DNA of 25,385 bases, from the IMG/VR virus record IMGVR_UViG_3300042294_004693, positions 1-25,385 of that record; one strand, 5' to 3'. Under the pieces are notes generated by a model. The model ran no database searches and was not told where the DNA came from. It worked only from the letters and a program-made list of their open reading frames with translations. This DNA comes from a virus. Shown piece after piece: positions 15,402 to 21,891 of the stretch. Within the stretch, counting starts at the first letter, position 1. Every line of letters begins with the position of its first letter. The translations under genes and the position numbers were made by a program.

Positions 15402-15719
15402 TCAAGTTTGTTGATTGATGCTTCGATCATTTGACTTTCTTTGTTCGTGCAACATTTTGATTTTCTCCATATCGACCGTACAATCCACCCAAACAGGATC
15501 GAAATTCACCGGCCAAAAGCACCATCCGTTTTGAGCGCCGTGCGCGTTGAATTTTATAACCGGAACTTCATCCATCACAATAGCTTGTAATTTTCCAACA
15601 GATACCGCAATGGACGTAAGTATATTTACTTTCGGATCGTCAAACAGAGAACAGGAGCTATGTACGCTGCCCGCAACTTCGCCCCTCATTGGACATTCGT
15701 AGCAGTTATTCTTTTCCAT
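15402..15719 (-). CDS. Small Cys-containing hypothetical protein, 105 residues
   Basis: The ATG at 15719 gives MEKNNCYECPMRGEVAGSVH followed by SSCSLFDDP: CxxC plus a later Cys, with WCFWP and DCTVD further on. This is a possible metal site, but the Cys spacing is not a standard ribbon. The middle is beta-rich (ILTSIAVSVGKLQAIVMD). It overlaps its upstream neighbour by 14 bases, as do other pairs in this cassette, and is followed by the non-coding stretch. The start with CYECPMRG and a Cys shortly after resembles small phage proteins that may bind iron or zinc. No firm family. Confidence 0.6.
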   Translation of the reverse strand: MEKNNCYECPMRGEVAGSVHSSCSLFDDPKVNILTSIAVSVGKLQAIVMDEVPVIKFNAHGAQNGWCFWPVNFDPVWVDCTVDMEKIKMLHEQRKSNDRSINQQT

Positions 15720-15873
15720 CTTCGATACTTTTTTCGAGTAGTTTAGTGGCAAGGACGATTGCCTCGCTTAGTTTCTTCGGACTTACCGGGAAGTAGTCCG
15801 CCTTACCGGTGCGCCAGAGCTGATAGTCTTTTAAGATTTGCAGCGCTTCTTCCTTTGTCATTTCTTTTGTCAT
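15706..15873 (-). CDS. Small helical hypothetical protein, first gene of the cassette, 55 residues
   Basis: The start ATG at 15873 is chosen because the only upstream alternative (TTG at 15897) lies inside the -7 promoter box. The protein is MTKEMTKEEALQILKDYQLW followed by RTGKADYFPVSPKKLSEA and a helix ending SIEDGKE. It has two amphipathic helices around a short turn containing WR and YFP, as in many small phage proteins near the N-terminus of operons. No catalytic or DNA-binding motif is evident. It is expressed from the best-matching promoter of the window. Confidence 0.6.
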   Translation of the reverse strand: MTKEMTKEEALQILKDYQLWRTGKADYFPVSPKKLSEAIVLATKLLEKSIEDGKE

Positions 15874-15894
15874 AGTTTGCTGTTTTTGTTTTGA

Positions 15895-15926
15895 CAAAGG
15901 TAAAAAATCGTTACAAGTAAAGCAAA
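15895..15926 (-). promoter_or_regulatory. Bacteroidota-type promoter TTTG-N20-TACCTTTG
   Basis: On the minus strand TTTG (15926-15923) is followed after exactly 20 bases by TACCTTTG (15902-15895), which matches both the -33 and the TAnnTTTG -7 elements of Bacteroidota primary sigma promoters. It lies between the terminase stop (15936) and the ATG at 15873, giving a leader of about 18 bases. Confidence 0.7.
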
Positions 15927-15935
15927 TTTATCTGC

Positions 15936-18020
15936 CTAAAATAAATCGTTGATGTCAATTATTTTTAGCGCTTTTTCAGCGCCCTTCTTAAGCAAAATCT
16001 TAGAATCCGCCAAAAGCGTATAGCCACTGGCCATTGCCGCATCATAAGTCTGTGTGCGCTCGATATCAAAGTTTGCCCAGTCTTTAAGGAGTTCTATAAA
16101 ATAGACCTTATGAATGTTATCGTAAATGTATTTCTCGATTAGCTCGCACATAGCCTGCGTTGTTTTCCGCGAGGCGGCAATGCCGTAGTTTTTTTGATTC
16201 CTTAACTTGACCAAATAATTCTGCACGCGGGCATTTTCAAAATATCCGACAAGGCCAATTTTCTGATTCTCGATAAGCCCTAAGCAGCCGTAATGAAATA
16301 GCGTGATAAAGACATCCTCATAAAATGCCTCTACCTCTTGCGTCCTATAAATATACTGCACCACAAACATATCTGTCGTATCCGGCTTTAGCGGATCGTG
16401 CTTGCGTTTGATATAAAAAGCGCCGTCCGATTTTTGTTTACCTTCAACCTTAGAGTGCGAAAACGGGTCAATGCCGCAGCAATATAGATCAGTTGCGCCC
16501 GGTTGATAGTCCGTCCTATATCCGGGGCTTTCGGCGCTCAGGGATTCATGCGGGTGCACATCTGCCTTTACCCTTAACCATCTTCCTTTTTGCGTCGGCA
16601 CCCAGCGCACGTTTTTACCATAGCTTTCCCAGACGTAGTTCCCGCGCTCCGTAAATTCATCCTGCCTCCAGACGATAGCGTCAATTTGATCGGAGATTTT
16701 CGCCACATCAAAAATGCTTTCCCTGCCCAAAAACCGAAACGCCTCTTCAACCGTAAGCGGCTCTTTTCGGATGATACTATTATAGCCCATCACATCGTCG
16801 CTGTACGCTTTTCGCTCTGCAATAATCCTATCGCGGTTTTTCTCCCTATCTACCTGTCCGTACTTATCAAAGTCGCGCGCTTCATCTGCCGAAATAAAAT
16901 ACCGAAAAAGCCCTGTCTTTGTCCGGTGCGTTTCATCGTCGAGCTTTAATTGATCGCAGTCGGAATACATCTTGACGTAATTATCCGTGCTGCCTTCTAT
17001 TTCCTCAACAGTCGAGGTAAGCATCGCTTTTCCGCGAATCTTCCCGTCCACGATAAGGCAGAACTTGACAACGTTCCAGCGTTCGTACACGTCCACACCG
17101 GATCGCGTCTTAAAGACTTCATCGCCAACGTATCGAAGTAGCTTGGTTCCGTCAAATGCCGTCTCTGAACTACTCCTATGCTCTACCCAGCCGCCTAAGA
17201 AATTGCCCGACTTAAAGGTTTCCAGGTCGGTTTGTTTTGGCTTAAACATTAGGGTATTGGAGATATTGGCGAGGCGGCGATCGTCGTGCACGGGCTTAAA
17301 AAAGTCCGGCAGACGGGCAAACATGCGGATTGCGCTATCCTTAAAAACCACCTTATGTGCATCTTCGTCCGTCTTTGATTGAATGCCAAAGTTTGCAAAA
17401 CTTGTCCGGGTAACTGCCTCAAGTCCAAAGGCCACACTCATTTGTGTTTTGCCCATCCGACGTTTTGTAAGCAAGACCGTGCCAAAGCAATTCGGGTTTC
17501 GCATTACATGTTCCAGGAAAAGAAAAAACCGCCTATCGGTTTCCCGAAAAGACGGATAGCCCTTATTCCCATAAGCCGCAATAAAACACCACTCGAGATA
17601 AAAGTAATGAAGCCCGGTAATGTAGGTCGCGCTTCCGCCTTTGCCATTTGCAAACCAGCAGCCGCCCAAACGCCTAAGCCAAGCGCCTTGACGAAAATTC
17701 TCCACGTCCACGTCAAAATAGCCCGGGTCCTGCGCCTGCTTTATGGCCTCATCTGCAATCTTTTCGGCGTACCATTTTGGCAATCCCTGCCGCGTCCAGT
17801 AAAAGTCGTCCTCTTCCGTATTTTTTTTATCAACCCCTATATACACCATTTGCCTTGTCGTCGGGTCAAAGACGTACCCTTCCGGCGGAATGGCTATTTC
17901 AACGCCCTGAATTACCGTACTTGAATAGCCTGTCGGAACAGGACAAGCGACATAAGCCGATTTGCCCTCGCCGACAAGCTGCCAAGCTTTCTTATCACCA
18001 CTCAAATTCTTTTGCGTCAT
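15936..18020 (-). CDS. terL: Terminase large subunit (packaging ATPase and nuclease)
   Basis: 694 residues from the ATG at 18020; a TTG at 18050 would add ten residues deep inside the upstream gene. TerL pumps phage DNA into the prohead through the portal and cuts it. The ATPase domain shows a Walker A-like TKRRMGKT (residues 185-192), with KRRMGK in place of GxGK, and a Walker B LLRYVGDE (294-301) with the acidic pair D300/E301. The nuclease domain has CGIDPFSHSKVEGKQKSDGA with D518, an ENQ at about 584 and a C-terminal TYDAAMAS, giving the acidic residues of an RNase H-fold nuclease. Length is within the usual 450-700. It overlaps the preceding gene by 26 bases and is followed by a promoter rather than the portal, which is separated by 2.3 kb. 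Confidence 0.9.
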   Translation of the reverse strand: MTQKNLSGDKKAWQLVGEGKSAYVACPVPTGYSSTVIQGVEIAIPPEGYVFDPTTRQMVYIGVDKKNTEEDDFYWTRQGLPKWYAEKIADEAIKQAQDPGYFDVDVENFRQGAWLRRLGGCWFANGKGGSATYITGLHYFYLEWCFIAAYGNKGYPSFRETDRRFFLFLEHVMRNPNCFGTVLLTKRRMGKTQMSVAFGLEAVTRTSFANFGIQSKTDEDAHKVVFKDSAIRMFARLPDFFKPVHDDRRLANISNTLMFKPKQTDLETFKSGNFLGGWVEHRSSSETAFDGTKLLRYVGDEVFKTRSGVDVYERWNVVKFCLIVDGKIRGKAMLTSTVEEIEGSTDNYVKMYSDCDQLKLDDETHRTKTGLFRYFISADEARDFDKYGQVDREKNRDRIIAERKAYSDDVMGYNSIIRKEPLTVEEAFRFLGRESIFDVAKISDQIDAIVWRQDEFTERGNYVWESYGKNVRWVPTQKGRWLRVKADVHPHESLSAESPGYRTDYQPGATDLYCCGIDPFSHSKVEGKQKSDGAFYIKRKHDPLKPDTTDMFVVQYIYRTQEVEAFYEDVFITLFHYGCLGLIENQKIGLVGYFENARVQNYLVKLRNQKNYGIAASRKTTQAMCELIEKYIYDNIHKVYFIELLKDWANFDIERTQTYDAAMASGYTLLADSKILLKKGAEKALKIIDINDLF

Positions 18021-18639
18021 AATCTTCTGCTTCCGTAAGCCCTGCGACAAGTTCCGGCGAATACGACATCTTTTGCCCGATAAGTTCCTCTAATTGCTTG
18101 TCGCCACCGTATATCTTAGCATAAAGCCCTTCGAGTTCCTCGCTTGTCGCCTTCATGTATTTTCTAAGCCCGTCCTTGACAGTCATCGCGTCTAAGACTT
18201 TCTTTGCATCCATCTTGTCGCCCTCCTCGACAATGGCAAACATTTTCTCAACGCACTCGTCAAAGAATTTCTCTAAAGCAGAAATCCTTGAAAAATCGCG
18301 GTTGTGTTGCGCCCGGAGCATTTCAGTCGCTATGTCAACATAGACCTCTGCCGACAAGCCAAAAATCTGACTGACAAGATTGTACTCTTCAGCTTGTGTC
18401 AAGTCAAAGCCGGCAAGTTTTGCGGCAACTGCTTTGCGCTCTTTTAAATCCTGCACCCGTCTGGGCACCGGCGAGTTGGCATCGTACATATAGGCAAAGT
18501 ACGCCCCTACCTTCATGCGGTTTCTTTGCGTTATACGCCGCATAGCCATTACCGTATCAAGGCCGGTTGCGGCATAGTCTTTTGCCCGGTACACCTTATA
18601 TCGCATATAGCGAAAATCGCCGTCTTTAAAATATCCCAT
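17995..18639 (-). CDS. Candidate small terminase subunit or terminase-associated protein
   Basis: 214 residues, start ATG at 18639. Entirely soluble and helical: an N-terminal basic region (GDFRYMRYKVYRAKDYAATG, then MAMRRITQRNRMKVGAYFAY) followed by acidic helices (EYNLVSQIFGLSAEVYVDIA, ISALEKFFDECVEKMF) and an acidic tail (EAEDYDAKEFEW). The small terminase is normally encoded just before terL and has a basic N-terminal DNA-binding part and helical oligomerisation core, which this fits in outline. A clear helix-turn-helix is not visible, so the assignment rests on position and composition. It overlaps kinase-MazG upstream by 14 bases and terL downstream by 26. Confidence 0.5.
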   Translation of the reverse strand: MGYFKDGDFRYMRYKVYRAKDYAATGLDTVMAMRRITQRNRMKVGAYFAYMYDANSPVPRRVQDLKERKAVAAKLAGFDLTQAEEYNLVSQIFGLSAEVYVDIATEMLRAQHNRDFSRISALEKFFDECVEKMFAIVEEGDKMDAKKVLDAMTVKDGLRKYMKATSEELEGLYAKIYGGDKQLEELIGQKMSYSPELVAGLTEAEDYDAKEFEW

Positions 18640-19636
18640 CGAGCGTAAATTTTTCGTACGCCGGCCCTTTTTGAATTTTGCCCGTCTCTTTATTCACAAC
18701 GTAATAACGCCCGGATTCAGACTTTCTTACCTCGAGCTTGCCCCTGTTTTCTTCCTTATTGCACTCTGCATTAACTAAGTCCAAGCGCGTTGTCGCCTTT
18801 GACATATTGGCCTGGAACAACACCTTCATGTAAGCAACAATGTGCTCAACGTTCATACTGCAAAGTGCAAGGGCAATCGTTACCCAGAGCAAATCGCAAA
18901 TTTCCTCTGCCTGCCTTTGCGATCCGAATTTTTCGTTCATTACCTCGTTTAACTCCTCCTGAACGAGCTTTAAGTAAATCTTGTGCGCTTCGGCAGGACC
19001 ATTTTCAAAAACATCAAATTCGTTCATCCAATAATCAACCGCCTCGATAGGCGAGGCAAACTCAGGCAGCTCGACTTTTTTCTTTACCTCAAGGCCTGTG
19101 ATCGTCTGTAAAATACCTTCGACCGTAGCCTTAAAGCGCAGAAAACCGTCCTGCGAAAAATCATTGGCCACCGTAAAATCCCCCTTCACCCCGCCTTCGC
19201 TTTCATGGTTTGCCCAGATGCTTTTGGTCATACCGTCCGTTCGCTCCACGCGGATAATCGTTCCCCCGTTTTCCCTTATCCAAGCGGCTTCATTGTCAAA
19301 GCGGACATCAGAGATAATCAAGTTTTGCGTCGGATAGCGGTTTGCCAAGATATTGATCCAGATGTTTTTGTCAAAGTTGTTTCGCAGCGCGTCCGTTCCC
19401 ATGCGCTGTAAAACTTCCCGCACCGGTATTTTAAAAACCGGGCAGATGCTTTCCTTAAATTCCCTGTACGGCAAAAACTTTCTGCCCGTCAAGAGCGAAT
19501 AAGCCTCTTTTAACGCATCCGCAAAAGCAACATGCACAAAGCCAAGCTCAGGATAAGCGTGCTGGGCAATCACCGCAGCAGCGTCTTTACCGCTGCCTAT
19601 CTGCCCTGCAAAACCAATGATAAACCTTTTTTGCAT
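18626..19636 (-). CDS. Fusion of dNMP kinase and MazG-like NTP pyrophosphohydrolase
   Basis: 336 residues from the ATG at 19636; a TTG at 19645 overlapping the upstream stop as TTGA would add three. The N-terminal domain (1-180) is a P-loop kinase of the phage deoxynucleoside-monophosphate kinase type: Walker A GQIGSGKD (11-18), MGTDALRNNFDKNIW (79-93) and LIISDVRFDNEA (106-117). It would phosphorylate dNMPs to dNDPs. The C-terminal domain (about 195-335) has the all-alpha NTP-pyrophosphohydrolase signature EELNE (227-231) and EICD (245-248), followed by NKEENRGKL and a KGPAYEKFTLDGIF tail seen in phage MazG proteins. MazG enzymes hydrolyse non-canonical NTPs and, in some cases, ppGpp. A single chain coupling the two is unusual. 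It lies downstream of thyX in the same strand run. Confidence 0.8.
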   Translation of the reverse strand: MQKRFIIGFAGQIGSGKDAAAVIAQHAYPELGFVHVAFADALKEAYSLLTGRKFLPYREFKESICPVFKIPVREVLQRMGTDALRNNFDKNIWINILANRYPTQNLIISDVRFDNEAAWIRENGGTIIRVERTDGMTKSIWANHESEGGVKGDFTVANDFSQDGFLRFKATVEGILQTITGLEVKKKVELPEFASPIEAVDYWMNEFDVFENGPAEAHKIYLKLVQEELNEVMNEKFGSQRQAEEICDLLWVTIALALCSMNVEHIVAYMKVLFQANMSKATTRLDLVNAECNKEENRGKLEVRKSESGRYYVVNKETGKIQKGPAYEKFTLDGIF

Positions 19637-19641
19637 AAAAT

Positions 19642-19875
19642 TCAATTTTTGTCGTATCTATAAACCTTTGCCGGATATTTGCACATGTGCCCTTTGAAGC
19701 CTTCAGCGTACTCTAAGGGGAAAGTGCGCCTTTTCATATATTCCGAATAAGCGCTAACCGTCTTAGGGTTAGACTTATAAACCGTATAGCGAACATCCAT
19801 TCCGCTTCGCTGCTCGACAACAATATCGCCGACAAGGAGTGTGTCCCCGATATTTAGCTCAGTTAATTTCTTCAT
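19642..19875 (-). CDS. Small hypothetical protein, 77 residues
   Basis: The ATG at 19875 gives MKKLTELNIGDTLLVGDIVV then EQRSGMDVRYTVYKSNP. The frame is open to 20022, but the extra part overlaps the previous gene out of frame and is Lys-runs, so the short start is preferred. NIGDTLLVGDIVVEQ has a VGD-type turn that suggests a small beta-barrel similar to KOW/SH3 folds. The C-terminal half is basic and aromatic (KGHMCKYPAKVYRYDKN). It overlaps the previous gene by 17 bases and abuts the kinase-MazG gene. Function unknown. Confidence 0.6.
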   Translation of the reverse strand: MKKLTELNIGDTLLVGDIVVEQRSGMDVRYTVYKSNPKTVSAYSEYMKRRTFPLEYAEGFKGHMCKYPAKVYRYDKN

Positions 19876-20080
19876 AATAGGTATCCTTATGCCGCCTGAT
19901 TGGCCAGGAGGTAACAATCGCTTCTTTTTCTTTTTCCTGCAAGACAACATGCCGCTCATCTGCCTTCGGCTTAGTTCCGGCTTTTGCAGAGTAGTTGTCG
20001 TTATAAAAACCCAGCACCTCATAATCCCGTTCGCCGAGTTTGATGCGCTTAGGGAGTTTTGCGCTTTTTACGAATAGCAT
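19859..20080 (-). CDS. Small hypothetical protein, 73 residues
   Basis: The ATG at 20080 gives MLFVKSAKLPKRIKLGERDY then EVLGFYNDNYSAKAGT. The sequence is basic in the first half and ends IRRHKDTYYEEIN. No motif or membrane segment is visible. It starts 9 bases after the thyX stop, so the two are probably co-transcribed, and it overlaps the following gene by 17 bases. It may be a modulator of nucleotide or host metabolism by neighbourhood alone. Confidence 0.6.
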   Translation of the reverse strand: MLFVKSAKLPKRIKLGERDYEVLGFYNDNYSAKAGTKPKADERHVVLQEKEKEAIVTSWPIRRHKDTYYEEIN

Positions 20081-20089
20081 ATTTATTTT

Positions 20090-20812
20090 TCACTTTACCC
20101 CAAAAGCCTCCAGTGAAGCCTTAAAGGGATTGCCCGGAATATTCTTTACCTCTTCAACCATTGCCGCAACCATATCGCTGATTTCTTTTTGAGCGCCTTT
20201 GCTTGCTTGTCTTTTAAAATACACCTGCATAAGCCCGTCAAAAGAAAACATCTTGGTAGAGTTGATTTGTGAGTTGTACAGCTTAAAATACCGCGCTGTT
20301 TCCTTCGCCCTTGCTTTTGGCATTCCGACGGCGATCAGGTCTCGCAAACAGAAGTGGTATTTCCTGTTCATTATTTTTGCACTTTCACAGAGTTCATCGT
20401 ACCAATAAAGGCCAATATTCCCGTAGTCCTTCCAATCCTCCGGCAAATAAAACTTATCCTCCTTCAGTTCCTTATACCTTGCACTCTCTGCATTCTCTGC
20501 CTGCATCGCCACCGAATGCTTTAAAAACTGAATATGCGTTGCAATATCATTTGTCGTTGCAAACATAAAAAAAGAAGCGCGGAAGGGCGAAGTGTGCGGA
20601 TCGTGAGACGCATCCATTAACCAAGCGATAAGCTGCTCAGGGGTTTTTACTTTACCGCCTTTGGTTCTTATTGCATCAATTAAGCTATCCACGCGCCCTT
20701 CGATACTTGCCGGAATCTCCGTATCAAGATCAAGGAAAGTTGACGACCAAGCGGCGAGGGCGTGCGTTTTATCGCTTCCGCCGTATTCTAAAAGGGTTAC
20801 TTTGTTTTGCAT
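20090..20812 (-). CDS. thyX: Flavin-dependent thymidylate synthase (ThyX family), divergent
   Basis: 240 residues. ThyX makes dTMP from dUMP using methylenetetrahydrofolate and FAD. Seen: HTSPFRAS (73-80), matching the family HxSPFE-type motif; SARY (110-113), the end of the ThyX signature; and AQKEI (207-211), matching the C-terminal AQxEI. The signature itself is unusual: the usual RHRx7S reads KHS (98-100) with nine residues to S110, so the two Arg flanking His are Lys and Ser and the spacing is two longer. That could reduce or change activity, or represent a divergent clade. Its length fits the family (about 220-260). It would feed dTMP to the kinase domain encoded downstream. The ribosome site AAGGAAAAACA sits immediately upstream of the ATG. 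Confidence 0.8.
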   Translation of the reverse strand: MQNKVTLLEYGGSDKTHALAAWSSTFLDLDTEIPASIEGRVDSLIDAIRTKGGKVKTPEQLIAWLMDASHDPHTSPFRASFFMFATTNDIATHIQFLKHSVAMQAENAESARYKELKEDKFYLPEDWKDYGNIGLYWYDELCESAKIMNRKYHFCLRDLIAVGMPKARAKETARYFKLYNSQINSTKMFSFDGLMQVYFKRQASKGAQKEISDMVAAMVEEVKNIPGNPFKASLEAFGVK

Positions 20813-20823
20813 TGTTTTTCCTT
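20813..20823 (-). promoter_or_regulatory. Ribosome binding site AAGGAAAAACA of thyX
   Basis: The minus strand reads AAGGAAAAACA directly before the ATG at 20812. It is identical to the sites upstream of the genes starting at 21867 (21870-21880) and 8348 (8358-8368). The AAGGA core lies 6 bases from the start codon, a good Shine-Dalgarno distance. Confidence 0.6.
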
Positions 20824-20831
20824 TTGTCGGA

Positions 20832-20870
20832 GTTAAGATGGATAGTTAAGATGGATAGCTAAGATGGAGA
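20832..20870. repeat. Three tandem 13-bp repeats in the thyX leader
   Basis: GTTAAGATGGATA occurs twice in tandem (20832-20844, 20845-20857), followed by GCTAAGATGGAGA (20858-20870). They sit between the GroES-like stop and the thyX ribosome site, about 20-60 bases before the ATG. They could be protein-binding sites or a slippage product. Confidence 0.85.
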
Positions 20871-20884
20871 GCTTTAATTTTTTT

Positions 20885-21508
20885 TCAATCCAACAAAGCC
20901 AAAACTTCCCCTGTGTAAACAAAATCGTACTTCACCCCGTCCAATTCAATCCATTCGGCGAGTTTTTCTAAGTACACCACCTTTTGTCCAGGAGCATACT
21001 TTTCCCGCATCCCTTCGGCACAAGATACAACTTCGCCAACGCCGAGGTCTTTTTTCTTATGGAGGCTAAGTAAATACTGACTTTCAAATTCCGCTTTTTC
21101 TAAAGGCTTAATTAAGACTTTCCCGGCAATCGCTTGATAAGGTTGCGCTTCCTTTGTCTTTAGCGCAATTAAATGATGCACCGGGACAATGTAAAAATCG
21201 CCTTCCTCAGTCGAATAAAAAAAGTTTTCCCTGTCCGTTGCCATGTACGAAATTATCACTTCATCGCCCTGCTTTAAAGCGGTCAAACTCTTAGAGATAA
21301 TTTCAGCGTTGAGCATCGTAGAACCCGTATTCGAGGCAATACCAAATTGCTTAGTAAACTTCATAGGCGTTGCCTTAATCGTCCCGCTTACAGGACGCAA
21401 GACGCTTTCCTCTGCACCCTTTGCAATAGGAACGAACAATTTGCCCAACTTTTGTTCTTTTTCAACGCAGATCAAATACTTATTTGCAGGTGTCCTCATC
21501 TTTTCCAT
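20885..21508 (-). CDS. GroES-like co-chaperonin with two tandem Cpn10-type domains
   Basis: 207 residues, ATG at 21508. The C-terminal half (about 128-207) reads like a Cpn10: AGKVLIKPLEKAEFES, a middle loop region LLSLHKKKDLGVGEVVSCAE, then APGQKVVYLE, ELDGVKYDFVYTGEVLALLD, i.e. the family's RVLVKP, GxVxxxG, VxxGDxVxY and ExDGxxYxIV pattern. The N-terminal half (about 6-115) repeats the layout more weakly: NKYLICVEKE, VSGTIKATP, LKQGDEVIISY, DFYIVPVHHLIAL. This suggests duplicated or fused GroES folds. Phage co-chaperonins such as T4 gp31 replace GroES to fold large capsid proteins, so the capsid candidate is a natural client. Standard GroES is about 95 residues. Domain assignment is pattern-based; a single diverged Cpn10 plus another domain is possible. 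Confidence 0.65.
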   Translation of the reverse strand: MEKMRTPANKYLICVEKEQKLGKLFVPIAKGAEESVLRPVSGTIKATPMKFTKQFGIASNTGSTMLNAEIISKSLTALKQGDEVIISYMATDRENFFYSTEEGDFYIVPVHHLIALKTKEAQPYQAIAGKVLIKPLEKAEFESQYLLSLHKKKDLGVGEVVSCAEGMREKYAPGQKVVYLEKLAEWIELDGVKYDFVYTGEVLALLD

Positions 21509-21867
21509 TTTAAAAAATCAAGCGGAATTTTCATAAAACGCTCAACTTCAAAATCCTTAAAGGACTTTATCTCATAAGGATATTCCGCTATCCAATACTG
21601 CTGCCCGTCCTCTTCTGTCCAGAGCTGCGGTTCGCGATTGAAAAAGTAAGCCCGGTAGAAAGTCTTTCTTTTGTCTAAGACCATAAAGTCGTAGCCTTCA
21701 GGCCAAAAGCGCAAAGGCACCGGGCACTCAACGCCGTGCTCGTTTACATTTCGCCTTTCAAACTTTTTGTAGATCGTTCTAAAAAAAAATAGGATTTGCT
21801 TGTAGTAGATCAAATTCAGCGCAATAAAAGCAAAGGATATTGCGCCTTCGAGTAGGAGTGTTTTCAT
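21496..21867 (-). CDS. Small membrane protein with one N-terminal transmembrane helix
   Basis: 123 residues, ATG at 21867, ribosome site AAGGAAAAACA just upstream. Residues about 5-30 (LLLEGAISFAFIALNLIYYK) form one hydrophobic helix. It is followed by a basic stretch (RTIYKKFERR), which by the positive-inside rule would place the C-terminal domain in the cytoplasm. The soluble part is aromatic-rich (LRFWPEGYDFMVLDKRKTFY, WTEEDGQQYWIAEYPYEIKS). It overlaps the GroES-like gene by 13 bases. No family recognised; superinfection control or membrane tethering are only guesses. Confidence 0.65.
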   Translation of the reverse strand: MKTLLLEGAISFAFIALNLIYYKQILFFFRTIYKKFERRNVNEHGVECPVPLRFWPEGYDFMVLDKRKTFYRAYFFNREPQLWTEEDGQQYWIAEYPYEIKSFKDFEVERFMKIPLDFLKWKR

Positions 21868-21891
21868 GTTGTTTTTCCTTTTTTCTTTGTA

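Noticed and set aside
17379-17924. Plus-strand frame of 181 residues opposite the terminase
   Set aside because: It lies fully antisense to conserved terminase motifs, without any recognisable domain or ribosome site.
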